Source: Ensifer canadensis
Lineage (GTDB): Bacteria > Pseudomonadota > Alphaproteobacteria > Rhizobiales > Rhizobiaceae
Assembly (NCBI RefSeq): GCF_017488845.2
Contig: NZ_CP083371.1
Coordinates: forward strand, 868,001-932,000
DNA: 64,000 bases
Direction: 5' to 3'
Shown here in pieces: positions 18,264 to 28,929 of the stretch. A program made the position numbers and the translations under genes. How positions within the stretch are numbered: position 1 is the stretch's first letter; every line of letters starts with the position of its first letter. The notes below the pieces were generated by a model that saw nothing but the letters and a program-made list of their open reading frames with translations, ran no database searches and had not been told where the DNA came from.

Positions 18264-19170
18264 TCGCCAAAGCTCGGCAAGGCTGGCTGCTGAAATAGAC
18301 GAGGCGCTCTCGCTTCTCGACGAGTTCCGGTCCACGTCTTCTGCTGCGCCCGGTGATGCGCCCTTGCCAAGCCTGCTCGATGAGTGCCGCGCCCTCTGCG
18401 CCGCCCTGCCACGGCCCGAGCCGATGCGCAGTCTGCATCATCCTGCCTGCAGCGGGGGAACGTTGATTTCCAAGACTGTCGCTGCGTTGTCGGGCGTGGT
18501 TCTGCTGAGCGAGATCGATCCCCTGAGCACCATGGAGGTCCGTAGCAAGCCGGGTTTTGCACCCACCGACCTGCTGCTTGGACTGCGTTATGCGACACGG
18601 CATATCAATGATCGCACGCTGGTGGCAACATTCCAGGGTGCGATACGGGCGATGCATGAATCACTCAGCCTTTCCGGCCGCAGGCTCGTTTTGCGCGATC
18701 ACACGCACTCGCATTACTTCACCAACACCAATCCAGACCGTCCAAGCGTGTATGAAATGCTGCGCGATACGCTGCCGGTGCGCTCGCTTGTCACCGTGCG
18801 ACATCCGCTGGATTGCTTCATCGCGCTCGAAGCAAATGGCTGGCGCCACTTCGATCCCTTTACTCTGGAAGAATATTGCCGGCGTCTCAAGGCCTTTCTC
18901 GACCGACACGAGGATCTGCCGCTAATCCGCTACGAGGATTTCACCTCCGATCCCCCGACGACGCTCGAGCAGATCTGCAAGGCTCTCGAGCTACCATTCA
19001 ATCCGCTGGCGCTCGATCTGCTGGGTCTCGTACGTTTGTCCGGTGACAGCGGTCGAAGCTGGCATCGTATCGAGACGCGTCCTCGTCGGGACGTGCCGCC
19101 CACGATCGAGGACCAGAGAGTTTCCGAATTATATTCAGAGACCTGCCAAAGACTTGGATATACGCCGTAG
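18256..19170 (+). CDS. sulfotransferase-like protein
   Basis: Probably transfers sulfate from PAPS to a sugar of the polysaccharide. The 304-residue product has a 5'-phosphosulfate loop-like motif (HHPACSGGTLISKTV, about residue 65), and a 3'-phosphate-binding segment VTVRHPLDCF (about 180). Further on are LIRYEDFTSDPPTTLEQICK and a C-terminal basic RPRRDVPP. This order is that of cytosolic-type sulfotransferases. The adjacent cysN(C)-cysD genes supply PAPS, which supports the reading. It overlaps the FkbM-like gene and converges on cysN. Confidence 0.72.
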   Translation: MPDRQSSARLAAEIDEALSLLDEFRSTSSAAPGDAPLPSLLDECRALCAALPRPEPMRSLHHPACSGGTLISKTVAALSGVVLLSEIDPLSTMEVRSKPGFAPTDLLLGLRYATRHINDRTLVATFQGAIRAMHESLSLSGRRLVLRDHTHSHYFTNTNPDRPSVYEMLRDTLPVRSLVTVRHPLDCFIALEANGWRHFDPFTLEEYCRRLKAFLDRHEDLPLIRYEDFTSDPPTTLEQICKALELPFNPLALDLLGLVRLSGDSGRSWHRIETRPRRDVPPTIEDQRVSELYSETCQRLGYTP

Positions 19171-19205
19171 CGCGCCAGGAATGCTCTGGGTCAGGGAGCG
19201 GCGCG

Positions 19206-21107
19206 TTAACCGAGCAACATCGCCACGATCTGGTCCGCCGCCTCTTCCGCTGTCAGATTCACGGTATCGATGATCAGTTCCGGAGATACGGGCACCTCGT
19301 AGGGGCTATCGATCCCCGTGAAATTCTCGATCTGTCCTGCGCGCGCTTTTTTATAGAGGCCCTTGACATCGCGCGCTTCGGCAACTTCGAGAGGGGTGCA
19401 CACGAACACCTCGAAGAATTCTTCTGCGCCGATCAGTTCGCGTACCATCTGGCGCTCTGAGCGGAAGGGCGAAATAAACGCGGTGAGAACGATAAGGCCG
19501 GCGTCGGTCATCAGTTTCGCGACCTCTCCGACACGGCGGATGTTCTCGACCCGGCTAGCGGCGGTGAAACCAAGATCGCGGTTCAAGCCTTGCCGCACGT
19601 TGTCACCGTCGAGAAGGAACGTATGCTTGCCCATGGCGTAGAGCTTCTTCTCGACGAGGTTCGCGATAGTGGATTTGCCAGCGCCAGAAAGGCCGGTAAA
19701 CCAAACGACCGCAGGCTTCTGGTTTTTGAGCGCAGCATGGGCCTCGCGACCGATATCTAGGGCTTGCCAATGGATGTTGCGCGCCCGGCGAAGCGCAAAG
19801 CGGATCATGCCGGCAGCCACGGTCGAATCCGTGGCCACATCGATCAGGATGAATCCGCCCAGGTCCGGATTGTCGGCATAGGCCTCAAACGGAATGGGCC
19901 GGTCGGTCGAAATGTTGACCAATCCAATAGCGTTCAGGCTGAGCGTCTTTGACGCCAGATGTTCAAGGGTGTTCACGTTCAGCTCGTATCTCAGATCGGT
20001 CACGGTCGCCATGACCGTACGGGTCCCGATCTTCATGAGATAAGGGCGCCCGGACAACATGGCATCCTCGGACATCCATACCAGCGTGGCAGAGAATTGA
20101 TTCGCGACCTCGATGGGCGCGTTAGCTGCAGTGATCAAGTCGCCGCGCGCACAGTCTACTTCGTCCTCGAAGGTGAGTGTCACGGACTGTCCTGCGATCG
20201 CGGTGCTCTGCGGGCCATCGAAGCTCGGGATTTCCTTTACAGTCGTATGCCGGCCGGAAGGCAGAATCTGCACGGGATCGCCGGGCTTGACGTGACCGCT
20301 GGCAATTTGCCCGGTGAAGCCGCGGAAATCGGGATGGGGCCGGTTGACCCATTGGACCGCCATACGAAAGGGCGAATCCTGTAGGCGACTCTCGTTCGAT
20401 GGTACGCCTTCGAGATAGGAGAGAAGTGTCGGTCCGTCATACCAGGGTGTATGCGGTGACGAAGAGACGAGGTTGTCGCCCTTGAGTGCGGAAATCGGGA
20501 TCGCTTGGACGGCCTTTATGTCGATCTCTTTGGCGAAACGCGAATATTCCGCCACGATCTCGCTGAAACGCTCGGCCGAATAGCCGACCAGGTCCATCTT
20601 GTTGACCGCCAGCACGACGTTTCGAATGCCGAGAAGATTGACCAGAAAAGAATGCCGGCGGGTCTGGGTCAGAATGCCTTTTCGCGCATCGACAAGGATA
20701 GCCGCGAGGTCTGCCGTCGAGGCGCCGGTGACCATGTTCCGTGTATATTGCTCGTGGCCAGGGGTGTCGGCCACGATGAATTTCCGCCTGTCGGTGGAAA
20801 AAAAACGGTATGCTACATCGATGGTTATGCCTTGTTCCCGCTCGGCGGCAAGGCCGTCCGTCAGCAGTGCGAAGTCGAGCGCGCCTCCCTGTGTACCCAT
20901 CGACTGGCTGTCGTGTTCGAGCGAAGCGAGCTGGTCTGCCAGGATGGCCTTGCTATCGAAGAGAAGACGCCCGATCAAGGTCGATTTTCCATCATCGACA
21001 GAGCCGCAGGTGAGGAACCGAAGCATAGTGTCGCTGCGGTGCCGTTCCAGAGAGGCATTGATCTCCGTTGCGTCCGCGCCTTTTGGATGACCGCCCGCTC
21101 CTTCCAT
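19206..21107 (-). CDS. cysN: bifunctional sulfate adenylyltransferase subunit 1 / APS kinase
   Basis: Large subunit of ATP sulfurylase fused to APS kinase (CysNC, called NodQ in symbiotic clusters); it makes PAPS from sulfate with CysD. The 633-residue product starts with an EF-Tu-like GTPase: [24 protein letters not shown] and NKMDLVGY. The C-terminal APS kinase domain carries [20 protein letters not shown] and [16 protein letters not shown]. Its start overlaps the stop of cysD. The setting, between a sulfotransferase-like gene and GDP-fucose genes, suggests polysaccharide (or lipochito-oligosaccharide) sulfation rather than cysteine synthesis. Confidence 0.95.
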   Translation of the reverse strand: MEGAGGHPKGADATEINASLERHRSDTMLRFLTCGSVDDGKSTLIGRLLFDSKAILADQLASLEHDSQSMGTQGGALDFALLTDGLAAEREQGITIDVAYRFFSTDRRKFIVADTPGHEQYTRNMVTGASTADLAAILVDARKGILTQTRRHSFLVNLLGIRNVVLAVNKMDLVGYSAERFSEIVAEYSRFAKEIDIKAVQAIPISALKGDNLVSSSPHTPWYDGPTLLSYLEGVPSNESRLQDSPFRMAVQWVNRPHPDFRGFTGQIASGHVKPGDPVQILPSGRHTTVKEIPSFDGPQSTAIAGQSVTLTFEDEVDCARGDLITAANAPIEVANQFSATLVWMSEDAMLSGRPYLMKIGTRTVMATVTDLRYELNVNTLEHLASKTLSLNAIGLVNISTDRPIPFEAYADNPDLGGFILIDVATDSTVAAGMIRFALRRARNIHWQALDIGREAHAALKNQKPAVVWFTGLSGAGKSTIANLVEKKLYAMGKHTFLLDGDNVRQGLNRDLGFTAASRVENIRRVGEVAKLMTDAGLIVLTAFISPFRSERQMVRELIGAEEFFEVFVCTPLEVAEARDVKGLYKKARAGQIENFTGIDSPYEVPVSPELIIDTVNLTAEEAADQIVAMLLG

Positions 21108-22021
21108 CAGAAATATCCCACTTGCTTCTTTGTCTCCATGCTCGCGCCGCCTTCGCGGTCGATCGCACGCCCCTGGCGCTCGGAGGTCGTTGCAGTCAGC
21201 ATTTCCTGGATGACCTGCGGCACCGTCGTCGCCTCGCTATCGACGGCGCCGGTCAGCGGATAGCAACCGAGCGTGCGAAAGCGCACCGACTTCATTTCCG
21301 GCAACTCGCCGGGGCCGAGTGGGAAACGATCGTCGTCAATGACGATGGTGAGGCCGTTCCGCTCGACCACCGGGCGGAGCGCGGCGAAATAGAGCGGTAC
21401 GACTTCGATCCCTTCGAGCTGGATATATTCCCAGACGTCAAGCTCGGTCCAATTGGAGAGCGGAAAGACGCGGATGCTTTGGTCTTTCGCCTTCCGAACA
21501 TTGTAGAGCTTCCATAATTCCGGGCGTTGGTTGCGCGGATCCCATCGGTGGTTTGCCGCGCGGAAAGAGAAGATACGTTCCTTGGCGCGGCTCTTCTCCT
21601 CGTCGCGCCGTGCACCGCCGAAGGCTACGTCGAAACCAAACTTGTCAAGCGCCTGGCGAAGTCCCTCGGTCTTCCAAAGATCGGTATGCAGCGTCCCGTG
21701 ATCGAAAGGATTTATGCCCCTCTCAACGGCGTCGGGATTGCGATGAACCAGAAGCTCCACTCCGGCATCCTTCGCCGCCTTGTCCCGTGCCTCGTACATC
21801 GCACTGAATTTCCAGGTCGTATCGATGTGGAGAAGCGGGAAGGGGGGCGGTGCCGGCCAGAAGGCCTTCTTCGCCAAGTGTAGCATACATGCCGAATCCT
21901 TGCCCGCCGAGTAAAGCATCACGGGGTTCCCGGTCTCGGCGACCACCTCGCGCAAAATCTGGATACTCTCGGCCTCCAGGCGCTGAAGATGGGTTAGGTG
22001 ACGGATCTCGGCTGCCGGCAT
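21107..22021 (-). CDS. cysD: sulfate adenylyltransferase subunit 2
   Basis: Catalytic subunit of ATP sulfurylase (CysD/NodP), forming APS from ATP and sulfate. The 304-residue product is full length. It has the PP-loop [14 protein letters not shown] and the conserved [18 protein letters not shown] and [16 protein letters not shown] segments. The C-terminus ends [15 protein letters not shown], as is usual for the family. It precedes and overlaps cysN by one base, forming a two-gene unit on the minus strand downstream of fcl. Confidence 0.95.
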   Translation of the reverse strand: MPAAEIRHLTHLQRLEAESIQILREVVAETGNPVMLYSAGKDSACMLHLAKKAFWPAPPPFPLLHIDTTWKFSAMYEARDKAAKDAGVELLVHRNPDAVERGINPFDHGTLHTDLWKTEGLRQALDKFGFDVAFGGARRDEEKSRAKERIFSFRAANHRWDPRNQRPELWKLYNVRKAKDQSIRVFPLSNWTELDVWEYIQLEGIEVVPLYFAALRPVVERNGLTIVIDDDRFPLGPGELPEMKSVRFRTLGCYPLTGAVDSEATTVPQVIQEMLTATTSERQGRAIDREGGASMETKKQVGYF

Positions 22022-22109
22022 GGTCTACCTCCACTGCTTCTTGTGATGGCGGGACTGGCGAGGCATCCGGCCCAGTGTCATTCTAGGATGCCTCGGCCAA
22101 TGGTCTACT

Positions 22110-23081
22110 TCAGGCGCGGAAGTCCTTCTGCGACTTAAACCACTCATAGGTCTCCATGATACCCGCCTCCAGGCTGATTTTTGCGGTCCATCCCATCCGC
22201 GCCAAGCGCCTCACGTCCATAAGTTTTCGCATTGTACCATCGGCCCTGCCGGTATCTGTCGAAATCCGTCCTGTAAAGCCTGTTGCCTTGGCGATAAGGT
22301 GTGCAAGTTCGAGGATTGTTACGTCCGTGCCTGAACCGACGTTAATGTGGCTCAACATCGGTTGTGTATTTGCCTCATAGACATCCTTTGGCAACTCAAG
22401 CACAAAAAGAGACGCTGCCGCCATGTCATCGACATGGAGGAATTCACGCATCGGCTTGCCCGAACCCCAGATTGTTACGACCTCGGCGCCGGTCTGGGCC
22501 GCCTCGTGGAAGCGGCGGATGAGCGCAGGCAGGACGTGGCTGTTTTCGGGGTGGAAGTTATCGCCGGGACCATAGAGGTTGGTCGGCATCACCGAGCGAT
22601 AATCTGTTCCGTGCTGGCGGTTGTAGCTTTCACAGAGTTTTATGCCCGCGATCTTGGCAATGGCGTAGGGCTCGTTGGTCGGTTCCAGCACGCCGGTCAA
22701 AAGCGCATCCTCGCGCATGGGCTGGTCGACCGCGCGAGGATAGATGCAGGACGAACCTAGCTGCAGCAGTCGCTCGACCCCTGCGGTGAAGGACTGATGG
22801 ATCACATTGGATTCGATCATCAGATTTTCGTAGATGAAGTCGGCCGGGTAGGTGTTGTTTGCATGGATGCCGCCCACCTTCGCTGCGGCAAGGATCACCA
22901 CGTCGGGGCGCTCGGCTTGCATGAAATCATGCACGGCCTGCTGGTTCGTCAAATCGAGTTCGGCGTGGGTGCGGGTGACGAGATCGAGTACCTCACCCGC
23001 GTCCTTGCGAGCCTGCAAACGGCGCACGATTGCGCCCCCCACCATGCCGCGATGGCCTGCGATGTAGATTTTAGTCATCAA
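22110..23081 (-). CDS. fcl: GDP-L-fucose synthase
   Basis: Epimerase/reductase converting GDP-4-keto-6-deoxymannose to GDP-L-fucose (Fcl/WcaG; NolK in Nod clusters). The 323-residue product has the NADPH-binding [14 protein letters not shown], the catalytic SSCIYPR serine, and the Y-x-x-x-K motif in [10 protein letters not shown], followed by [20 protein letters not shown]. Full length. It lies downstream of gmd (216 bp between them) and upstream of cysD on the same strand. Confidence 0.95.
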   Translation of the reverse strand: MMTKIYIAGHRGMVGGAIVRRLQARKDAGEVLDLVTRTHAELDLTNQQAVHDFMQAERPDVVILAAAKVGGIHANNTYPADFIYENLMIESNVIHQSFTAGVERLLQLGSSCIYPRAVDQPMREDALLTGVLEPTNEPYAIAKIAGIKLCESYNRQHGTDYRSVMPTNLYGPGDNFHPENSHVLPALIRRFHEAAQTGAEVVTIWGSGKPMREFLHVDDMAAASLFVLELPKDVYEANTQPMLSHINVGSGTDVTILELAHLIAKATGFTGRISTDTGRADGTMRKLMDVRRLARMGWTAKISLEAGIMETYEWFKSQKDFRA

Positions 23082-23297
23082 GTATCCTCAAGCGGAGGGA
23101 GGTTCTTCAGTGGCTGAACTGAGAGAGGCGTCGGACGCATCAGATCGTTGTTCGATTGGGCCGCCGCGGTTGGACGTCATCGCTGTATATGTACGGGTGA
23201 ATCGAGGGCTAGTTAAGGCAGGTCACGCTGCTGCGCCGAGCAAGTGAACCGTGTCGTCTGCTCGACACTTGCATCCGAAGCACGGAGAGACCATTCA

Positions 23298-24419
23298 TCA
23301 CCCCTCCAGGCTTACCGGTACGTCGTGCCCGTGTGCCTTCAAAAAGGCGTGGCGCTGGGCGACCTTGAGATCCTGGGCGATCATTTCCGCGCACATCTCC
23401 TGCGCAGTGATCTCAGGTACCCAACCGAGCTTTTGCCGGGCCTTTTTTGCATCACCGAGCAGCGTCTCCACTTCGGCAGGGCGAAAATAGCGGGGATCAA
23501 TACGAATAATCGTGTCGCCTGGCTTCACCGCTGGTGCATTGTCGCCCGTCACGGAACACACTGTGCCGATCTCATCCACACCCTCGCCGGAGAAGACCAG
23601 TTTAATACCGAGTTCGGCGGCGGACCATGTGATGAATTCGCGGACCGTGTACTGCAAGCCGGTGGCGATGACGAAGTCCTCGGGTTCCTCCTGCTGCATC
23701 ATCATCCACTGCATGCGGACATAGTCCTTTGCATGGCCCCAGTCGCGCAGGGAATCTATGTTCCCCATGTAGATGCAGGATTCGAGGCCTTGCGCGATAT
23801 TGGATAGTCCCCGGGTTATCTTGCGCGTCACGAAAGTTTCACCGCGCCGCGGGCTCTCGTGATTGAACAGAATTCCGTTGCAGGCATAAAGACCGTAGGC
23901 TTCGCGGTAGTTCACCGTGATCCAGTAGGCGTAGAGCTTTGCAACCGCATAAGGGCTGCGCGGGTAGAAGGGCGTCGTCTCGCGCTGAGGCGTTTCTTGG
24001 ACCAGTCCGTAGAGTTCGGAGGTGGAAGCCTGATAGAATCGAGCGGTCCGCTCCAACCCGAGAAAGCGTATCGCCTCAAGAAGGCGCAGCGTGCCGATCG
24101 CGTCCACGTCCGCCGTGTACTCCGGCGCCTCGAAGCTCACGGCAACATGCGACTGAGCCCCGAGATTGTAGACCTCGTCCGGTTCCACTTCACGCAGAAT
24201 GCGCGTCAGGTTCGACGTGTCCGAAAGATCGCCGTAGTGCAACTTGAAATGCGCGTTGTTGATATGCGGGTCCTGATATATGTGATCAACGCGCTGTGTA
24301 TTAAATAGTGATGCCCGTCGCTTGATACCATGGACCTCATAGCCTTTCTCGAGCAGTAATTCAGCAAGATAAGACCCGTCTTGACCTGTGATCCCCGTGA
24401 TAAGCGCGCGTTTTACCAT
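23298..24419 (-). CDS. gmd: GDP-mannose 4,6-dehydratase
   Basis: Makes GDP-4-keto-6-deoxymannose from GDP-mannose, the step before Fcl. The 373-residue product has [20 protein letters not shown], the STSELYG strand and the catalytic [15 protein letters not shown]. It also has [14 protein letters not shown] with the NADP-binding arginine. Full length. The 5' flank up to the divergent gene at 24712 (292 bp) presumably holds promoters for both directions, but I see no convincing boxes. GDP-mannose can come from the manC product encoded at 31840. Confidence 0.95.
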   Translation of the reverse strand: MVKRALITGITGQDGSYLAELLLEKGYEVHGIKRRASLFNTQRVDHIYQDPHINNAHFKLHYGDLSDTSNLTRILREVEPDEVYNLGAQSHVAVSFEAPEYTADVDAIGTLRLLEAIRFLGLERTARFYQASTSELYGLVQETPQRETTPFYPRSPYAVAKLYAYWITVNYREAYGLYACNGILFNHESPRRGETFVTRKITRGLSNIAQGLESCIYMGNIDSLRDWGHAKDYVRMQWMMMQQEEPEDFVIATGLQYTVREFITWSAAELGIKLVFSGEGVDEIGTVCSVTGDNAPAVKPGDTIIRIDPRYFRPAEVETLLGDAKKARQKLGWVPEITAQEMCAEMIAQDLKVAQRHAFLKAHGHDVPVSLEG

Positions 24420-24711
24420 GAACTCAGTTCCAAATATACTTTGATGTAGCAGTTACAGGCATGCGCCAGTATCCGCGTGAGGAAAGCTAACAGCTTGTCG
24501 CTGCAAGGTCGAGCCGTATAATTGGTTCTCATCACAGCGTAAAGTCCGCGAGTCTTGAGAAACGATATCCAAATCATTGGCGGGTTCGGCTTCAATCCCT
24601 GGGCCATTCTAATGTTGATGGCTGGTTGCAATCTTTCCCACACGCGGCGGCGATCTGCTAAAGAAGGCCCAATGATGGGCATGCCATAAAGTATCAGTTC
24701 GGGATGCAACG

Positions 24712-26607
24712 ATGAGACTGCTTTCACAGATCAATCGAATTCACGAAAAGGCATGGAGGCTGGCCGACAATATCGGCAGTTTTTCAACCCGTAAGGAAAT
24801 TGCCAGGTCAGGCTTTTTCGATGCCGATTGGTACCTCCTGTCCCATCCTTACCTTGCCCGTGACGGAATCGACCCGCTAACACATTTCATCAAGAATGGC
24901 CGTAGGCATCTGCTGTCGCCGAGCCGGAAATTCGACACGGCTCGTTACCTGGACCAGCACGCTGATGCGGTCGCCTCGGATATCAATCCGTTGGTGCACT
25001 ACCTCAGGCAAGGAAAGCGGGACGGTCTTTCGATCTGGGAGACGCCACCAAGCGCCGCGGACCGGATAAAATCCTCCGGATTGTTTGATGAGCGCTGGTA
25101 TCTCAACACGTACCCGGACGCACTGGAAAGCGGTCAGCCGCCTCTACTGCACTATCTCGTGCAAGGATATCGGGACGGCAAATCACCAGGCCCTGATTTC
25201 GACGCCGCATGGTATTCGGGCCACTATCCCGATATCGGTGGCATCGATCCGTTGCTGCATTACATCGACCATGGACGCGACGAAGGAAGGGCGCCGGTAC
25301 GACCATTACGGATCCTGCAGCTGGCCAAGGAAACAGTCGGGAGCGTTGAAGACCTCGAGCCGGAGCTCTACTCGACTGACTTTTTCGAGCGTGCAGACAA
25401 CATTGCCATCGCTGGCGGCCCTGCACGTCATCCTCTTTCACGGTCGTTCGAAGAGATCGTAAAGGCCGTGCCTGCCCCACCGCGCGCAATCGTCTTCGTG
25501 CCGTGGCTCATTCATGGCGGCGCCAACCTCGTTGCGTCACATGCTGTCGAAGCCCTCGCGAAAGTGCACGGTCCCAGGTCCGTCGTGGTTGTCACCACGG
25601 ACGATGATCGTCTCGAAGCGCTGCATCTCGTCCCAGAGGGGGTCACGGTGATCTCCCTCGTAAGAAGCGATGAACGCCTTTCTGAGGGCAGTCGCAAGGA
25701 TCTCGTCGACCTTATGGTGCGAGGGCTCCGGCCCGATGTCGTGCTGAACGTGAACAGCCGGGCCTGCTGGGAAGCGTATAAATATTTCGGTCAGCGCCTG
25801 TCGAACTTCAGCCGCTTGTACGCAATGCTGTCTTGTCCTGATTATTCGGAACGCGGTCGCAGGACTGCCTACTCCGATCTGTATATCCCCCACTGCCTGC
25901 CGAACCTGAGCGGTGTTTATTTCGACAACCGCACCTACATCAGCAACTTGAGCTCGCAGCTCGGCGTGCCGGGTGAACTTCAGAGATTGTTCGTCCCGCT
26001 GTATCAGCCCGCGCCCCGGCAAACACCCCCCGATCCGAGAGCTGAGAAATCCCGCCGACTGCAGGTCTTATGGGCAGGTCGACTTGCCCGACAGAAGAAC
26101 GTGCAGTTGCTGGCCGATATCGCCAGAGACGCCCCGCAGTTCGACTTCCACATATGGGGCCGCGGCGAAAAGGAGTTCGAGAAGATCGTAACCGATCTCC
26201 AGGAGCGTTGTGACAACGTTCAATTTCACGGGCGCTACGACAGGTTCGATGAGCTTCCGTCGCCGGAATACGACGCGCTTCTATACACCTCGCTGTGGGA
26301 CGGGTTGCCGAACGTTCTTCTCGAAGCCGCAGCCGCAGGGCTCCCGATCGTGAGCTCAGATGTGGGCGGCATCGGGGAATTGGTGGACCAACAGACAAGC
26401 TGGCTGGTGTCGAGCCTGACCGATACGGCTCCCTATATCGATGCCCTGAGCACCATAGCTGGTGATCAGGAACAGGTTCTCGCCAGAAAAAAGGAGATGG
26501 CACAGCGGCTGGAGGACCGACATGGCTGGGACCGCTATCTTCAGACGCTCGCTGCCGAGCCAAGAAAGACGTTTGGCTTGTTGATGCCGAAATCTCTTCT
26601 AGGCTAG
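24712..26607 (+). CDS. family-4 glycosyltransferase with four N-terminal W-Y-L/H-Y/E-G-R repeats
   Basis: A 631-residue protein. Residues 35-205 hold four copies of a repeat, roughly F-D-x-x-W-Y-L-x-x-x-P-D ... D-P-L-x-H-Y-x-x-x-G-x-x-x-G-x-x-P (for example FDADWYLLSHPYL and LLHYIDHGRDEGRAP). After a linker, a GT4-type GT-B domain follows. AIVFVPWLIHGGAN opens the N-lobe, GRLARQKNVQLLADI begins the donor lobe, and SLWDGLPNVLLEAAAAGLPI is the conserved E-x7-E donor-binding region. It probably acts at the cytoplasmic face. The repeat also occurs at the end of the protein at 29647-31158. Confidence 0.85.
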   Translation: MRLLSQINRIHEKAWRLADNIGSFSTRKEIARSGFFDADWYLLSHPYLARDGIDPLTHFIKNGRRHLLSPSRKFDTARYLDQHADAVASDINPLVHYLRQGKRDGLSIWETPPSAADRIKSSGLFDERWYLNTYPDALESGQPPLLHYLVQGYRDGKSPGPDFDAAWYSGHYPDIGGIDPLLHYIDHGRDEGRAPVRPLRILQLAKETVGSVEDLEPELYSTDFFERADNIAIAGGPARHPLSRSFEEIVKAVPAPPRAIVFVPWLIHGGANLVASHAVEALAKVHGPRSVVVVTTDDDRLEALHLVPEGVTVISLVRSDERLSEGSRKDLVDLMVRGLRPDVVLNVNSRACWEAYKYFGQRLSNFSRLYAMLSCPDYSERGRRTAYSDLYIPHCLPNLSGVYFDNRTYISNLSSQLGVPGELQRLFVPLYQPAPRQTPPDPRAEKSRRLQVLWAGRLARQKNVQLLADIARDAPQFDFHIWGRGEKEFEKIVTDLQERCDNVQFHGRYDRFDELPSPEYDALLYTSLWDGLPNVLLEAAAAGLPIVSSDVGGIGELVDQQTSWLVSSLTDTAPYIDALSTIAGDQEQVLARKKEMAQRLEDRHGWDRYLQTLAAEPRKTFGLLMPKSLLG

Positions 26608-26634
26608 ACGCGGGATTCAAGCGGTTCCATGGCG

Positions 26635-26745
26635 GATCGTCTGGACGATGGTAGGCTTTCCACCTTCTGAACGTACTGGACGACTTCAACCGTGGGGGGC
26701 GGGGTGCGAAGTGGATTTCTCGCTTCCAGCCGAGCGCGGATCGGC
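26635..26745 (+). pseudogene. IS3-family OrfB fragment
   Basis: Around 26675-26735 two plus-strand frames give VLDDFNRGGRG and CEVDFSLPAER. These match the IS3-family transposase segment L-D-D-F-N-R-E-x-L-x-x-E-V-D-F-S-L-P-A-x-R with one frameshift. No ends or other parts remain. The rest of 26608-26918 shows no gene. Confidence 0.5.
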
Positions 26746-26918
26746 GCCGGCGCGCTACTGCGACGTGCCAAAGCCACCGTCCGGCCTGCTCAATGCTCGA
26801 TCATAGCGGTTGAAATGCGCATGCCCTAAAATTGATACCTGCCTCTACCGCAACGGCGGAGAAATCAGATGGCACAAAAAGTGGAAGCTAAGGGCAAATT
26901 TTTAACGAAGGTATCGAA

Positions 26919-28856
26919 GTGGAACATACAGAAAAATTTGTTGGCCAATACTATAGATATCCAGATTTAACGGGATTTCGCCAAGCTGAAGGAGGAAAGC
27001 GGTTACACGAGCCCAGCCTTCGCACAAGCTCCGATACTCCGTTGGTTACTGTGATAACTGTTTGTAAAAATTCTTCAAAAACAATAACGCAGACGATTAG
27101 TTCGGTTATAGATCAGGATTATAATAATATTGAATACATAATCGTGGATGGGGTTTCTACTGATGGAACTATTGAAATAATAAAAGATTTCGAAGGCGCG
27201 CTGGATTATTACATTTCCGAGCCGGATACAGGAATATACGATGCGATGAACAAGGGGCTGAGGTTGGCCCGGGGCGAATACATAATTATTGTAAATTCCG
27301 ACGACTGGTATGAGCGGAATGCTGTCAGTTCGCTGGTGTCCGCAATCCGCTATACGGATTGTGATTTCGTCGGCGCTTTGGCGCGATACTTCAACGAGGA
27401 TGGGCAGTCCTTCGTGTTGCCGACCATGTCTTATAACAAATCGACCTTGTTGCGGATGCCTGTCCGCCATGAATCCCTCCTCATCCCGTCGCGCATCTAT
27501 GACGAGGTGGGGCCTTACTGTGATGTCTATAAAATCATTGCGGACTATGAATTCTGCGTCCGCCTCTACAGGAGCGGCATGCGATATTATGAAGTTCCGC
27601 ACCCTCTCCTGAACTTCAGAACCAGTGGCGTATCCAATACCGATATCAAAAACCTGCATAGCGAACACAGCGATCTACTGCGCCGTATCTTTCCCTTTCT
27701 TGCCGCTGACGAGGCGTCTCGCCTCAGCAATCATGTCGTTGCCCGACCCTATGACTTCATCAGGGTAATCGAAAAGAATCTCGATCAATACGATTTTGTA
27801 CTCGCGGGTCGCGCGATGCTCCAGGATTATCGAAAGGTGTGGGGCGGTCCATGGTCGCACGGACCGCTTGATCATGCGACGAAGTATGTCTCGTATATCT
27901 ATCCCGAAGTCAGCGTCATAATCCCGCTGAAAGATGCCTTATCATCGCTGGAAAAAACGATCAGATCTCTGTTGAATCAGGCGTTATATGACATTGAAGT
28001 AATATGCATCGATGATGGAGTATCCAGCGACCGTTTAGCTGTCGCGTCTGATCTTTCCCAAGGCGACAGAAGAATACGGATCGTAAAAACAACTACTGAT
28101 GACGTCGGTTCGGGTGTGGCGCTAAACGCAGGCATCCGGGAGGCGCGAGGGGCGTACATATTTTCGTTCGATGGTCGGTACGAGTTGGCCGACAACTGCC
28201 TGGTAAATTTCTACCAAGCGGCAACGAACAACCAGAGCGATGTCGTTTTCGGCGCGTTCGCCAACGGGGATGGGCATAAAGCGGAGCGCGCCGAAACAGA
28301 TGACCGCCTCCTCACTGGAGCAGGCTCTGTCGTTTCGAACCTTACGGTCGAGCAATTCGCTGGATCGGTGGATAGTTTGCAGCTCGTCTGGGGGAGCTTT
28401 TGCAAGCGCGATTTTGCCGAAATGATCCTTTATCCGGAGAAACTTGGCGCCGCCTCCACAAGTGTTTTCCTGTTGCGGGCGTTTTGCACGGCGAATGTGG
28501 TTACGGTAGTCGAGGAGACCGGACGCGCCGGTTCGGCGCAGTTTGATGAGCAGAATGCCCGACGTTCGCTGAGCAGTTGTCTCGATGAGCTGGCATGTCG
28601 CCACATGATCTGGGGGGTTCTCAGCGCGGCCGGGCATCTCAAACTCGCAAACCACCTCCTCTTCGACGATTGGAACCCGCAGACTTTTCGGGATGTGGAG
28701 AACGGCTTCTCCGAGGATGAGAGAAGCCAATTTTACCGGGCACTGTCTGATGTGTTCCAGCGAACGGGACAGCCCGAGATGCAATCCTGCGAAAAGCTCG
28801 ACCTTCGTGCCATGTTCATACGCAACTTCGAGATTTACGGATTGCCCCTGCCCTGA
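26919..28856 (+). CDS. glycosyltransferase with two family-2 domains
   Basis: The 645-residue product has a first GT2 domain at LVTVITVCKNSSKTI (about residue 45) with EPDTGIYDAMNKGLRLARGE and the metal-binding NSDDWYE. A second begins at PEVSVIIPLKDALSSLEKTI (about 330) with CIDDGVSS and FSFDGRYE, where the usual D-x-D is altered to D-G, so it may be non-catalytic. The start is GTG 26919, preceded by AAGG eight bases away; upstream in this frame there is a stop at 26889. The first 400 bp are markedly more AT-rich than the rest of the gene. Confidence 0.82.
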   Translation: MEHTEKFVGQYYRYPDLTGFRQAEGGKRLHEPSLRTSSDTPLVTVITVCKNSSKTITQTISSVIDQDYNNIEYIIVDGVSTDGTIEIIKDFEGALDYYISEPDTGIYDAMNKGLRLARGEYIIIVNSDDWYERNAVSSLVSAIRYTDCDFVGALARYFNEDGQSFVLPTMSYNKSTLLRMPVRHESLLIPSRIYDEVGPYCDVYKIIADYEFCVRLYRSGMRYYEVPHPLLNFRTSGVSNTDIKNLHSEHSDLLRRIFPFLAADEASRLSNHVVARPYDFIRVIEKNLDQYDFVLAGRAMLQDYRKVWGGPWSHGPLDHATKYVSYIYPEVSVIIPLKDALSSLEKTIRSLLNQALYDIEVICIDDGVSSDRLAVASDLSQGDRRIRIVKTTTDDVGSGVALNAGIREARGAYIFSFDGRYELADNCLVNFYQAATNNQSDVVFGAFANGDGHKAERAETDDRLLTGAGSVVSNLTVEQFAGSVDSLQLVWGSFCKRDFAEMILYPEKLGAASTSVFLLRAFCTANVVTVVEETGRAGSAQFDEQNARRSLSSCLDELACRHMIWGVLSAAGHLKLANHLLFDDWNPQTFRDVENGFSEDERSQFYRALSDVFQRTGQPEMQSCEKLDLRAMFIRNFEIYGLPLP

Positions 28857-28929
28857 GGCCAAGGTTGGACCGCCGGAAATTGGAGTTTTCCGGCTGCGAG
28901 AAGATGGTGCAATTGCCGACACCAAGCTG

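Noticed and set aside
19959..21263. Plus-strand frames across cysN/cysD
   Set aside because: Antisense to well-conserved cysN(C) and cysD; compositions are unlike real proteins.
23082..23297. Possible nod box between fcl and gmd
   Set aside because: A short ATCGAAC-like stretch near 23147 matches only a few positions of the nod-box consensus; the remainder does not fit.
24413..24727. 104-codon minus-strand frame upstream of gmd
   Set aside because: Overlaps the start of the 24712 glycosyltransferase and the gmd start, has no motif, and is better read as divergent promoter DNA.
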